Source: Acidisoma silvae (GTDB lineage Bacteria > Pseudomonadota > Alphaproteobacteria > Acetobacterales > Acetobacteraceae). Taken from it: a stretch of 64,000 nt of DNA. The notes beneath the pieces were generated by a model. The model was not told where the DNA came from. It worked only from the letters and a program-made list of their open reading frames with translations, and searched no databases. This document shows, piece after piece, positions 36,011 through 44,377 of the stretch. Numbering within the stretch: position 1 is the stretch's first letter; the number at the start of each line of letters is the position of its first letter. The translations under genes and the position numbers were made by a program. Location: the NCBI RefSeq assembly GCF_020618775.1, contig NZ_JAESVB010000004.1, forward strand, positions 1 to 64,000, written 5' to 3'.

Positions 36011-36874
36011 CTACCGGCAAAGCTGGCGCAGGCGGCGCAGGTAGTCCGGCATCTGCCGGGGGTCGACCTTCGCCGCCCGCAGCAGCTGGTCGAAATGACT
36101 GATCAATGACCGCACATGGTCGCGGTTCTGCATCACCAGGAAGGACTGGCCGATATAGATGGCGGCGCGCACCGGCCCGAAGATGGTGACGGGGGCCGAA
36201 TAGAGTTCGCGCCCGTCATACAAAAACCAGCGGAAGCGCGGATAAAGCTCGTCGCAGAGGTCGATCAGATGATCGAGCTGGGCGCGGCGGATATCGGCCG
36301 GCAGCCCCTGCCAGCGGCCGCTGCCGCGCGCGAAGCTTTCCATCATATGGGCCGGGGTCGCGGCCTCCATATCCGTCTCCGGCCGGCGCAGGTAATCGAG
36401 CCGGGATTGCGTGATTTCCAGCCGCCGCTGGGGCGATAGTTCCACGAAATGCTCGTATTCGAAGTCGATCACCGCCGGGGTCTTCAGCACGTCCGGGAAG
36501 CTGACCGGGACATGGCGGATTTTGTAGCCGGCCGCTTCCTCCAGCCAGCGTACCAGCCGTCCATCGAGCGGGGAGGCGGCATCGCGCTCGAAACTCAGCG
36601 TATCCGTCAGCAGTTCGGGCTCGGCGGTTTCGGCATCGCGCAGGCCCAGCAGCCAGTCGAGCGAGACCTGGCCCAGCCGCGCAATGCTGGCGACCGATTC
36701 CAGGCGTGGCAGCCGGTCATTCGCGGGGGACAGCAATTGCGACAGGGTCGAGCGGTCGACGCCGACGCGGCTCGCGAAGGCGCTTTGGTTCAGGCCGCTG
36801 CGGGTCATGACCGTGATCAGCCTTTCCCGGAACAGGCGGACAAGCTCGGCACGGTCGGCGGAGGTGAAGGTCAT
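36011..36874 (-). CDS. XRE-family transcriptional regulator
   Basis: This 287-residue protein has an N-terminal Cro/C1-type helix-turn-helix (about 18-72; GLNQSAFASRVGVDRSTLSQLL) and a C-terminal region of about 200 residues without a recognised ligand domain. Co-orientation with the FAD-GcvT enzyme (130-base gap) and divergence from the desaturase make both possible targets. The intervening DNA between it and the desaturase is AT-richer than usual. Confidence 0.82.
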   Translation of the reverse strand: MTFTSADRAELVRLFRERLITVMTRSGLNQSAFASRVGVDRSTLSQLLSPANDRLPRLESVASIARLGQVSLDWLLGLRDAETAEPELLTDTLSFERDAASPLDGRLVRWLEEAAGYKIRHVPVSFPDVLKTPAVIDFEYEHFVELSPQRRLEITQSRLDYLRRPETDMEAATPAHMMESFARGSGRWQGLPADIRRAQLDHLIDLCDELYPRFRWFLYDGRELYSAPVTIFGPVRAAIYIGQSFLVMQNRDHVRSLISHFDQLLRAAKVDPRQMPDYLRRLRQLCR

Positions 36875-37014
36875 GCCGTGTTTTATAAACAGATATGACC
36901 AAACGCACCATAGAGGGTGTAAATGTGGCGATAGTCACGAAAGGTGCGCATTATCCACGATCACGGATTGGTTTCCTTCTTGATGGCGGGGGTTTCACGG
37001 ATCAGCATCGCATT

Positions 37015-38007
37015 ATGCCGAACCGATCCCATGCCGCTCAGCCGCCCGTTCCCGCCATCGAATGGCCGACGGTGCTGCTATGTCTTGTCATCTATAGTGG
37101 CTGGTTTGGGCTGACACTTTTCTACCGACATATTCCCTGGCCGCTGCTGGCGCTGGCGGGCGGCTGGTGCATCGCCTGGCATATGTCCTTGCAGCATGAA
37201 CTGCTGCACGGCCACCCCACGCGCTCCCGCCGGCTGAATGACGCGCTGGGCTTTCCGCCACTGACGCTGTGGTTGCCCTACCAGATCTATCGCCTCAGCC
37301 ATCTGCGCCATCACCGCGACGAACATCTGACGGACCCGCTGGAAGACCCGGAAACCTATTACCTGACGGAAGAGCGCTTCGGCCGACTGGGGAAGCCCGC
37401 TTTGGCTTTCCTCCGCTTCAGCAATACGTTTTTCGGACGCATCACCTTCGGCGCGCTGCGCAGCATGGTGATTTTCCTGTGGCTGCATATCGGTGCCTGC
37501 CTGCGCGGCAATCGCGCCGAGCAGCGCATCTGGCTGCCCCACGCGCTGGGCGTCATTCTCGTGCTGGTCTGGGTGATGGGCGTCTGCCAGATGCCCATCT
37601 GGCTCTATCTGCTGTGCTTCGTCATCCCCGGCCGTATCCTGGCCTCCATCCGCTCCTTCGCGGAACACCGGGCGGCGCCCGACCAGGCCGAGCGCACGGC
37701 CATTGTCGAGAATGCGCCGATCTTCGGATTGTTGTTTCTCTATAACAATCTTCATGTCGTGCATCACGACGCGCCGGGCATGCCCTGGTATCGCATTCCG
37801 GCCTATTACCGGGCGCATCGCGCGGCGATCGTCCGGGCCAATGGCGGGCTGGTCTATGACGGCTATTGGGATGTGGCGCGGCGCTATCTCACCACGCCGC
37901 ATCATCGCGGCCCGCATCCGGGCTTTGCGGCACCGCGCGCGGCTTTGCCGGGCCGGCCCGCGTCGCGTCCGGCAAACGTGGATCAAATCGCGGCGGCGGG
38001 CGATTGA
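37015..38007 (+). CDS. Membrane fatty-acid desaturase-family protein
   Basis: This 330-residue integral membrane protein carries the three histidine clusters of the desaturase/hydroxylase superfamily: HELLHGH (61-67), HLRHH (96-100) and HVVHH (247-251), which bind a di-iron centre on the cytoplasmic face. Hydrophobic segments lie at about 18-58 and 150-205. It may introduce double bonds into acyl chains, but relatives act on sphingolipids or carotenoids. The start at 37015 is chosen because upstream sequence in frame is polar and unlike the family; its ribosome site is weak. Confidence 0.83.
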   Translation: MPNRSHAAQPPVPAIEWPTVLLCLVIYSGWFGLTLFYRHIPWPLLALAGGWCIAWHMSLQHELLHGHPTRSRRLNDALGFPPLTLWLPYQIYRLSHLRHHRDEHLTDPLEDPETYYLTEERFGRLGKPALAFLRFSNTFFGRITFGALRSMVIFLWLHIGACLRGNRAEQRIWLPHALGVILVLVWVMGVCQMPIWLYLLCFVIPGRILASIRSFAEHRAAPDQAERTAIVENAPIFGLLFLYNNLHVVHHDAPGMPWYRIPAYYRAHRAAIVRANGGLVYDGYWDVARRYLTTPHHRGPHPGFAAPRAALPGRPASRPANVDQIAAAGD

Positions 38008-38252
38008 GCAGGCGCGCGGTCATGTGTCAAACGCATGTTGTGTTTCACGGCATGCATTTCACGCATCTAGCTTAGAACCGACTCGGCAGCTTATCCCCAG
38101 ATTTCGTGGATAAGCCTGTGCGTAAGTCTGGGGCGATTCGGCCAAAGCTTTTGCCCTCTCAGGGTCTTCGACGAGCCTGTGGGCGGCCGTCCCGGCGCAG
38201 GCCGCGCCGCGCCGCGCCGCGCAGGCCGCGCCGCGCAGGCCGGTCCGGCCGG
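38008..38252. other. Intergenic with GC-rich tandem repeat
   Basis: This 245-base gap between two convergent genes holds a low-complexity stretch at about 38196-38250 in which GCGCAGGCCGCGCC-like units recur about three times. No gene was recognised. Confidence 0.5.
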
Positions 38253-39065
38253 TCAGCGCAGCGTGGCATAGCCCAGCGCCGCCGCTTCATCCTCCATCGC
38301 CAGCACCGCATCATAAGCATCCGGCCGGGGCGGTGCCACGCGACGGATAGACAGGGCCTCAAAGGCCAAAGCCAGAGATGGCGCGGGCAGCGGGGCCGTT
38401 AAGGCCCGCGTCAGGCGTGCCGCCAGCGCGAGCGGCGTGGCGGAAGCGGTGATGAAGGGAATCGCGGGGCTGGCGGGCGTTTCGCAGATCACCCGCAGCC
38501 GGGCCGTCAGCTCCGGCCTATAATGCGCCACGAAACCATAGGTCACGCAGTCGATGGTCGCCGCGTCCGCCAAGCCATCCGCCACCATTTCCATACTGCG
38601 CAGATGGCTGCCGCTGGTCAGAACCTCGCCGAAAAACCGGCCGTCGCGCGCGAAAGGGGCGACCAGCCGGCGGGCCAGGTTCATGCCGGAATTGGAATCC
38701 GGTCCGTTCATGACGAAGCTTTTGCCGCGCAGATGTTCCAGCACGAAAACCGGCGAATCGGCGCGGGCGATGAGGAAGGAGCAATGGGTCGGCACGCCGT
38801 CCGGCCGCAGCCGGCAACCCGGCAGGTCATACAGCGGTGTCCCCAGCAGCCGGTACTGGCCCTGGTAGATCTTGCGCAAAGGATAGCCGCACATCTGGCT
38901 GAAGACGGTCTCCGGCGCGATGGTGCCGGGCAGGGCGAGGGGGCTGGGCGAAAGGTCCGCCGGCTCGTCTATTGCGGCGGCCGCGCGCAAGGCGGTCCAG
39001 AGCGCGGCATTCGCCGTCGCCATTTCCGGCAGGGCATACATGGGCAGGGCGGCTAGGGCGGTCAT
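38253..39065 (-). CDS. PhnD/SsuA-like phosphonate-binding domain protein without signal peptide
   Basis: This 270-residue protein has the PhnD-type periplasmic-binding fold: SQMCGYPLRKIYQGQYRLLG, GKSFVMNGPDSNSGMNLARR, TSGSHLRSMEMVADGLADAA and TIDCVTYGFVAHYRPE. The N-terminus (MTALAALPMYALPEMATAN) starts directly at the first strand with no signal peptide, so it appears cytoplasmic, perhaps as a sensor rather than a transporter subunit. It overlaps the upstream ParA-like gene by four bases, and no permease or ATPase is nearby. Confidence 0.78.
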   Translation of the reverse strand: MTALAALPMYALPEMATANAALWTALRAAAAIDEPADLSPSPLALPGTIAPETVFSQMCGYPLRKIYQGQYRLLGTPLYDLPGCRLRPDGVPTHCSFLIARADSPVFVLEHLRGKSFVMNGPDSNSGMNLARRLVAPFARDGRFFGEVLTSGSHLRSMEMVADGLADAATIDCVTYGFVAHYRPELTARLRVICETPASPAIPFITASATPLALAARLTRALTAPLPAPSLALAFEALSIRRVAPPRPDAYDAVLAMEDEAAALGYATLR

Positions 39066-39691
39066 GTCGTCAGCTTTTCGATCTCGGCCAGGACGGCGCG
39101 CAATTCGTCCGCCGCCTGGGATTTGGGGCTCGCCTCGGTCACGCCCAGGCCTTGGGCGAAGGCATTGGCGAAGCCGGCGCGGTTGCCGATGGTGCTGCCC
39201 AGAATATCATAACCCGCAGCGGCGGCCTCACGCTCCACCTGCGTGCGCAGGCGCGAGGATGCCGGGGCGCGATTGAGCACAAGGCGCAGCGGCCGGCCTT
39301 CGGCCTTGGCCAGCTGCACCGTGGCCTGGGCCGCCCATAGATCGGGCGGGCTCGGCTGCAACGGCACCAGAACCAGCCCGGCCGCGCGGATGGCGAGCTT
39401 GGCCTCGGTATCGACCTGGGGTGGTGTGTCGATGATGACGGCGTCATGGCTGGCCGTCAGCCGGTCCAGCTCCGCCCGCAGCCGCCAGCCCGAAACATCG
39501 GACAGGCCGATGGCGGGGATCGGCTTGGCGTAACGGCTTCTGATCTCATGCCAGCGTGTCAGGCTGCGCTGCGGATCGATATCCAGCAGGCAGACGCGCT
39601 GTCCGGTGGCCATGGCTGCGGCCAGATTGGCGGCCAGCATGGTTTTGCCGGCCCCGCCCTTCTGCTGGGCGACGGTGATCACAAGCGCCAT
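39062..39691 (-). CDS. ParA-family ATPase
   Basis: This 209-residue MinD/ParA-type protein has the deviant Walker A KGGAGKT (11-17) with the signature Lys, then DIDPQRSLTRWHE and the Walker B-like AVIIDTPPQ. Members position plasmids, chromosomes or large protein complexes. No ParB gene or parS site lies beside it, and its partner is instead a PhnD-like protein translated from the overlapping frame. It is an orphan ParA of unknown cargo. Confidence 0.85.
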   Translation of the reverse strand: MALVITVAQQKGGAGKTMLAANLAAAMATGQRVCLLDIDPQRSLTRWHEIRSRYAKPIPAIGLSDVSGWRLRAELDRLTASHDAVIIDTPPQVDTEAKLAIRAAGLVLVPLQPSPPDLWAAQATVQLAKAEGRPLRLVLNRAPASSRLRTQVEREAAAAGYDILGSTIGNRAGFANAFAQGLGVTEASPKSQAADELRAVLAEIEKLTT

Positions 39692-39739
39692 CGGTCACAG
39701 ACTCCGCTGCATCGCAACAGCATAGGCGATTTACGAAAA

Positions 39740-39766
39740 AAGGCCGAGGCAATGCGCCCCGGCCTT
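39740..39766 (-). terminator. Rho-independent terminator for the leftward membrane-protein gene
   Basis: The stem CGGCCTT/AAGGCCG is followed by a T6 run on the minus strand (AAAAAA at 39736-39741 on plus). It lies 29 bases past the stop of the 39795-40637 gene and between it and parA. Confidence 0.8.
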
Positions 39767-39794
39767 CTGTCACGCCGCGTATCGCTGAGGCGTT

Positions 39795-40637
39795 TTAGTA
39801 GGTATCGCGCTGCCGTCCGCCGATGGCACCGGCGACACAGGCGATGAAGGCACCGACCAGCATCGAGAAGAAGGTATAGAGCGCGAAATAGGCGGCCGCC
39901 TTGCGGGCGACATTCGCGGCCTGCTTGGCCTTCGCGATCATCTGGTTTTCATCGGCAACCGCCTGATCCACGCGGCCAGTGGCATCCGCCGGCGCCAGAC
40001 CGGTCTGTGCTTCGACCAGCTGCACCAGATAGTCATGGTCCTGCGGGTCCAGCGGGCCGACAACCTCCGTCGCCAGAATGCGGCCGGCTTCCGCCTTGGC
40101 GGCCGGGCTGCTGGTCTGTGCGGAATTGCGGCTGGGCCGGAACATTTTGTCCAGCATATAGCTGCTCGGTGCCATCGGGCTGGAAGCGCTGCTCGTCGCA
40201 CTGCTTTCCACCAGCGCGCTGGCGGCCTTGCCGACCGAGCCCAGCACCGAGCCGAGGCCGGTGGTGAGCAGAGCCAGAACCAGTAGGGCGGTCACGGCCC
40301 AGGCGACGAAGCCGGCCGCCGTATCGCGGAACATCACCTCGTCATGGTGCAGTCCCTGACCGGTCGCCGGCCGCAACCGCCCGGCCAGATAGCCGCCGAA
40401 AAAGGACGCGACCCATTGCACGATGATCAGCCAGATCGCGGCCGTGACCGTGAAGGCGATCGGCGATGGATTGGTCGCCGTATTGGGGGAAACCCAGGCG
40501 AAGCCGATGCCGGAGCCGAGCGCGGTCAGCATGACCGTGACGGCGGTCGCGACCACCGCGCCGGCGAAGATGGCAGCCCAAGTGACACCCGGACGGGCCG
40601 TGACCACGCCGGGTACAGTCTCGCCGATGATTGCCAT
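39795..40637 (-). CDS. Multi-pass membrane protein of unknown function
   Basis: This 280-residue protein has membrane helices at about 20-42, 62-82, 107-130 and near the C-terminus (AAAYFALYTFFSMLVGAFIACVAGAIGG), with a polar middle region. It resembles uncharacterised alphaproteobacterial proteins often found in stress-related loci; no enzymatic motif is seen. The ATG at 40637 follows GAGAGATC and lies 12 bases after the stop of a tiny hydrophobic ORF, with which it probably forms an operon. Confidence 0.75.
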   Translation of the reverse strand: MAIIGETVPGVVTARPGVTWAAIFAGAVVATAVTVMLTALGSGIGFAWVSPNTATNPSPIAFTVTAAIWLIIVQWVASFFGGYLAGRLRPATGQGLHHDEVMFRDTAAGFVAWAVTALLVLALLTTGLGSVLGSVGKAASALVESSATSSASSPMAPSSYMLDKMFRPSRNSAQTSSPAAKAEAGRILATEVVGPLDPQDHDYLVQLVEAQTGLAPADATGRVDQAVADENQMIAKAKQAANVARKAAAYFALYTFFSMLVGAFIACVAGAIGGRQRDTY

Positions 40638-40648
40638 GGTCTGATCTC

Positions 40649-40720
40649 TCAATGCCAGAACAACAGCAGCAGAATAATAATGGGAATGGGAACGCCCAGT
40701 AGCCATAGAAGAATAGGCAT
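40649..40720 (-). CDS. 23-residue hydrophobic membrane peptide
   Basis: The frame reads Met-Pro-Ile-Leu-Leu-Trp-Leu-Leu-Gly and continues as an almost entirely hydrophobic helix ending in Phe-Trp-His before TGA. A strong GGAGGA sits just upstream (at 40725-40730 on the plus strand, read on the minus), with tandem ATG codons; the second, at 40720, has usable spacing. The length and composition suit a single transmembrane helix. The next gene starts 12 bases later. Small peptides of this kind occur in alphaproteobacteria, but the function is unknown. Confidence 0.65.
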   Translation of the reverse strand: MPILLWLLGVPIPIIILLLLFWH

Positions 40721-40837
40721 CATTTCCTCCTTGCTTATGGCTCGGAGATTGGGCTTGGGCGCCTTAATTACTAGACCTTAATGCGGGCGCGATACTTCGC
40801 ATCGTCGTGAGGTGGTCCGGCCCGGAAGACAGGCGCG

Positions 40838-42073
40838 CTATTCCGCCGCCTCTGCCTGCACCGTCTGCCAGCCTTCGGAGGCCAGGGCGTGCAGAATTTC
40901 GTCCTCGCCGCACATGCCGATGATCTGGCCGGCCTGGGTCATCAGCACCGGCATGCCGGTCGCCTGACGCAGCTGGATGACGGTCTTCATCGTCGCTTCG
41001 CAATCGACGGCGGCACAGGTTCCGGCTTGCGGCAGGTCGGTCGCCGCATCCGCGACCGCGACGACGGGAACCGCTACACCGGCGGCGGTGACGGTGCTGC
41101 CATCAACCGTGCCGGCGCTCTGCAACAGTACGGGGCGATAGGCATCCAGCACCGCGAAACCGTCGCGCTGCGGCAGGCTGGCCAGTGGCGTCATAAAGGT
41201 GCGGCCGCGCAGCACATTCAGCGGATTCATATGCTGCACGAATTCGCGCACGTAATCATTGGCCGGGCGCAGCACGATATCCTCGGGCGCGCCGGCCTGG
41301 ATGATGCGCCCGCCTTCAAGGATCGCAATCTGGTTGCCGAGCTTCAGCGCCTCGTCCAGATCGTGGCTGACGAAGATGATGGTCTTCTTGACCTCTTTTT
41401 GCAGCGCCAGAAGCTCGTCCTGCAATTTGGTGCGGATGAGCGGATCGAGCGCCGAGAAGGGTTCGTCCATCAGCAGAATATCGGCATCCGTCGCGAAGGC
41501 GCGCGCCAGGCCGACGCGCTGCTGCATGCCGCCCGACAATTCGCGGGCGTATTTATCGGCCCATTTGTCGAGGGCGACGAGCTTCAGCTTCTCGTCCACG
41601 ATGCGCCGCTTTTCGGCCGCCGAGACGCCGCGCAGTTCCAGGCCGAGGCCGACATTCTCGCGCACCGTGCGCCAGGGGAGCAGGGCGAATTGCTGAAACA
41701 CCATGGCGATGCGGCGCGTGCGCATATAGCGCAGCGTGCCGGCGTCACAATTGGCGATATCGACCTGCCGGTCCTTGTCCCGCACCAGAACGCGCCCGCG
41801 CGTGACTTTGTTGAGCCCGTTGACGGCGCGCAGCAGGGTGGATTTGCCCGAGCCCGACAGACCCATCAGCACGCAGATTTCGCCTTCGTTCACGGTCAGC
41901 GACGCATCCTTCACGCCCATGACCGTGCCGGTCTTGGCCAGGATGTCCTCGCGGGTATGGCCCTGGTCCATCAGCGCGATGGCGGCGGCCTCCGACTTGC
42001 CGGAGGCGCGGCCCTTGCCGGCGAAGAGGATATCGACCTTGGAGAATTCGATAGCGGGATAGGTGTCGCTCAT
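40838..42073 (-). CDS. choV: Choline ABC transporter ATP-binding protein
   Basis: This 411-residue ProV-type ATPase has Walker A GLSGSGKST, the signature LSGGMQQRV, Walker B ILLMDEPFSALD and the switch VSHDLDEA. The long N-terminal extension (about 60 residues) and the C-terminal degenerate CBS-like region (ending in GQIIGMCGEDEILHAL) are usual for quaternary-amine importers that sense ionic strength. The start at 42073 is four bases after the choW stop. With ChoW and ChoX it imports choline or related osmoprotectants. Confidence 0.92.
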   Translation of the reverse strand: MSDTYPAIEFSKVDILFAGKGRASGKSEAAAIALMDQGHTREDILAKTGTVMGVKDASLTVNEGEICVLMGLSGSGKSTLLRAVNGLNKVTRGRVLVRDKDRQVDIANCDAGTLRYMRTRRIAMVFQQFALLPWRTVRENVGLGLELRGVSAAEKRRIVDEKLKLVALDKWADKYARELSGGMQQRVGLARAFATDADILLMDEPFSALDPLIRTKLQDELLALQKEVKKTIIFVSHDLDEALKLGNQIAILEGGRIIQAGAPEDIVLRPANDYVREFVQHMNPLNVLRGRTFMTPLASLPQRDGFAVLDAYRPVLLQSAGTVDGSTVTAAGVAVPVVAVADAATDLPQAGTCAAVDCEATMKTVIQLRQATGMPVLMTQAGQIIGMCGEDEILHALASEGWQTVQAEAAE

Positions 42074-42077
42074 TCTC

Positions 42078-42926
42078 TCAACCCTCGCTGTCACGCGGAC
42101 GGCAGACGCGGTCCAGGATAACCGCCAGCACGACGATGCAGAGGCCCGATTCGAACCCGACATCGACGCGCAGCGTGTTCAGCGCGCTCACCACCGGCAC
42201 GCCCAGGCCGCCGGCACCGACCAGGGCGGCGATCACGACCATCGACAGGCTGAGCATGATGCATTGCGTCAGCCCGGCCATGATGGTCGGCAGCGCATGC
42301 GGCAGTTCCACCTTCCACAGCAGCTGGCTTTTCGACGCGCCGAAAGCCTCGCCCGCTTCGATCAGCGGCGGCGGCACCGAGGCGATGCCGAGCTGCGTCA
42401 GGCGGATGGGGGCTGCGATGGCGAAGATGATGGTGGAGATCAGGCCCGGCACGGCGCCCAGGCCGAACAGCACGACGGTCGGGATCAGATACACAAAGGT
42501 CGGCAGCGTCTGCATCAGGTCCAGCAGCGGCCGCACGAAGGTGAACAGCCAGGGCCGATGCGCGCAGGCGATGCCGATCGGCACCCCGATCGCCATGGAG
42601 ATGACGGTCGCGAAGATGATCAGCGAGGTCGTTTCCATCGTCGCCGACCAATAGCCCTGGTTGAGGATGAAAAGCTGCGCGATGACCACGAACAGCACCA
42701 GCTTCCAGGACTTCTGGATAAGATAGGTGATGAGACCGACAGCGATGATCAGGACGATCGCGGGAATCGCCTCCAGCACGAAGGTCAGCCCGTTGATGGC
42801 GGCGGCGACACCGTTGGAGACGGCGTCGATCGCGTCGGACCCGCTGATCGAGTTGACGATATTGGCGATCCAGTCGCCGAGCGGGATCTTATGGCCTGAG
42901 ACGATATCCGCCAGCCCGTTCAGCAT
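42078..42926 (-). CDS. choW: Choline ABC transporter permease
   Basis: This 282-residue ProW-type membrane protein has six or seven helices and the EAA loop with LIEAGEAFGASKSQLLWKVELP. It lies between choX and choV in the canonical choXWV order. The N-terminal 35 residues are a polar segment typical of ProW proteins. Confidence 0.92.
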   Translation of the reverse strand: MLNGLADIVSGHKIPLGDWIANIVNSISGSDAIDAVSNGVAAAINGLTFVLEAIPAIVLIIAVGLITYLIQKSWKLVLFVVIAQLFILNQGYWSATMETTSLIIFATVISMAIGVPIGIACAHRPWLFTFVRPLLDLMQTLPTFVYLIPTVVLFGLGAVPGLISTIIFAIAAPIRLTQLGIASVPPPLIEAGEAFGASKSQLLWKVELPHALPTIMAGLTQCIMLSLSMVVIAALVGAGGLGVPVVSALNTLRVDVGFESGLCIVVLAVILDRVCRPRDSEG

Positions 42927-43068
42927 AAAGGCACTCCATTCCAGATGGTCGCAACGGTCCTGTCGGCATCAAATCATAAAACGCCTGAACCGTTCAGACT
43001 TTTATGAGGGCGGCCAGCGGAAATCGATGATCGGAAAGCAGGGGAAGAGCGCTATTGAAAGCGTCGGT

Positions 43069-43097
43069 GTCGCCCGCGCGGCTTGCACGCGGGCGAC
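43069..43097 (-). terminator. Hairpin between choX and choW
   Basis: A perfect 10-bp stem (GTCGCCCGCG/CGCGGGCGAC) has a 9-base loop 27 bases past the choX stop. No T-run follows on the minus strand. Like the hairpin after smoE, it is placed to stabilise the binding-protein message or reduce read-through to the permease. Confidence 0.6.
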
Positions 43098-43123
43098 ATG
43101 GCAACAGACAAAACGGCGTCGGA

Positions 43124-44086
43124 TTACAGGCCGAGCGACTTCTTGACCACGGACTCGGCCGGCTGGCTGCCGTCGGCAGTGGTGACGCCGGCAAGCCAAG
43201 GCGTCATCGCATCCGGATTGGCCTTCAGCCAGGCGGCGGCGGCGACCTGCGGGTCCTGCTTGTCATACATGATGGAGCCCATGATCTTGTTCTCCATCTC
43301 CAGCGTGAACTTGAGCTGGGTCAGGAACTTGCCGGTATTCGGGCACTGTTCCACATAGCCGCCCTGGGTATTGGTGTAGACGGTCGCACCGCCGTAATTC
43401 GGCCCGAAGATGGCATCGCCGCCGGACAGATACTGCATGTCATACTTCGTGTTCATCGGGTGGGGTTCCCAGCCCAGGAAGACGATGCCCTTGTGATCCT
43501 TGGTCTTGCGGGTCACTTCGGCCAGCATGCCCTGCTCGGAGGACTGAACAAGCGTGAACTTGCCGATGCCATCGGTGTTGTTCTTGATCATGGTCAGGAT
43601 CAGGGCATTGCCGTCATTGCCCGGCTCGATGCCGTAGATCTTGCCGTCCAGTTCCTTGGAGAACTTGGCGATGTCCTGGAAGGACTTCAGCCCCTGGTTG
43701 TACAGATAGGTCGGAACGGCGAGGGTGTATTTCGCGCCTTCAAGATTGGCGCCCAGCACGTCGACCGTCTTGGCGGCGACATAGGGTTTGATATTGTCGG
43801 CCATCGTCGGCATCCAATTGCCGAGGAAGACATTGATCTTCTTCTGCTTCATTTCCTCGAAGGTGACGGGCACCGACAGGATGGTCGTCGTGGTCTTATA
43901 GCCCAGCGCATCCAGGATATAGGTCGCGGTGCCGGTGGTGGCCGAAATATCGGTCCAGCCGACATTGGAGAAGGCGATATTCTTGCAGGAGGCCGGATCG
44001 GCGGCGGCATGGGCGCCGGCGCTAAGCCCAGCGCTACCCGCGATCAATCCCACAGCCGCTACAGCCTGAAGAAGGTGTTTACGCAT
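43124..44086 (-). CDS. choX: Choline-binding periplasmic protein
   Basis: This 320-residue OpuAC-type binding protein has a Sec signal peptide (cleavage near AHA at 27). The aromatic box and contacts described for Sinorhizobium ChoX (Trp43, Asp45, Trp90, Tyr119, Asn156, Trp205) are all found here shifted by one (Trp44, Asp46, Trp91, Tyr120, Asn157, Trp206), so choline is very probably the ligand. The start at 44086 has AAGGA upstream. It is divergent from betI, with a BetI operator between them. Confidence 0.93.
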   Translation of the reverse strand: MRKHLLQAVAAVGLIAGSAGLSAGAHAAADPASCKNIAFSNVGWTDISATTGTATYILDALGYKTTTTILSVPVTFEEMKQKKINVFLGNWMPTMADNIKPYVAAKTVDVLGANLEGAKYTLAVPTYLYNQGLKSFQDIAKFSKELDGKIYGIEPGNDGNALILTMIKNNTDGIGKFTLVQSSEQGMLAEVTRKTKDHKGIVFLGWEPHPMNTKYDMQYLSGGDAIFGPNYGGATVYTNTQGGYVEQCPNTGKFLTQLKFTLEMENKIMGSIMYDKQDPQVAAAAWLKANPDAMTPWLAGVTTADGSQPAESVVKKSLGL

Positions 44087-44309
44087 CTTGCCGTCCTTTA
44101 TTCGCGTTTTGGAAGGTCTCAAGCGCTCAGAGCCGCTCCGCCCGGAGCCATGGATTGAACATACTTTCAATCTTCCTTGTCGGTCACGCGTTTTTCGACA
44201 GAAAAAATGCGACATAATGCTGTTGCAGCGCACAAGATTGTCGGTTTGCTGCGCAATTAGGCAATAACTGCCTAATATCGAGCCTTTCAAGCATGACGTG
44301 TTTCTCGGC

Positions 44310-44329
44310 TTGATTGAACGTTCAAGCAA
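44310..44329. promoter_or_regulatory. betI box: BetI operator (choline response box)
   Basis: The 20-base site TTGATTGAACGTTCAAGCAA is a near-perfect palindrome (one mismatched pair) and matches the known BetI recognition pattern with central TGAACGTTCA. Its place between divergent choX and betI lets one repressor control both choline import and oxidation; choline relieves repression. Confidence 0.85.
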
Positions 44330-44377
44330 TCATACAAATCCGTCGCGGCGGATCCGCCGCTTACAGTGGAGAGACGC

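Noticed and set aside
39062-39691. Plasmid or chromosome partition locus
   Set aside because: Only a ParA-like gene is present; no ParB gene or parS-like repeats are nearby.
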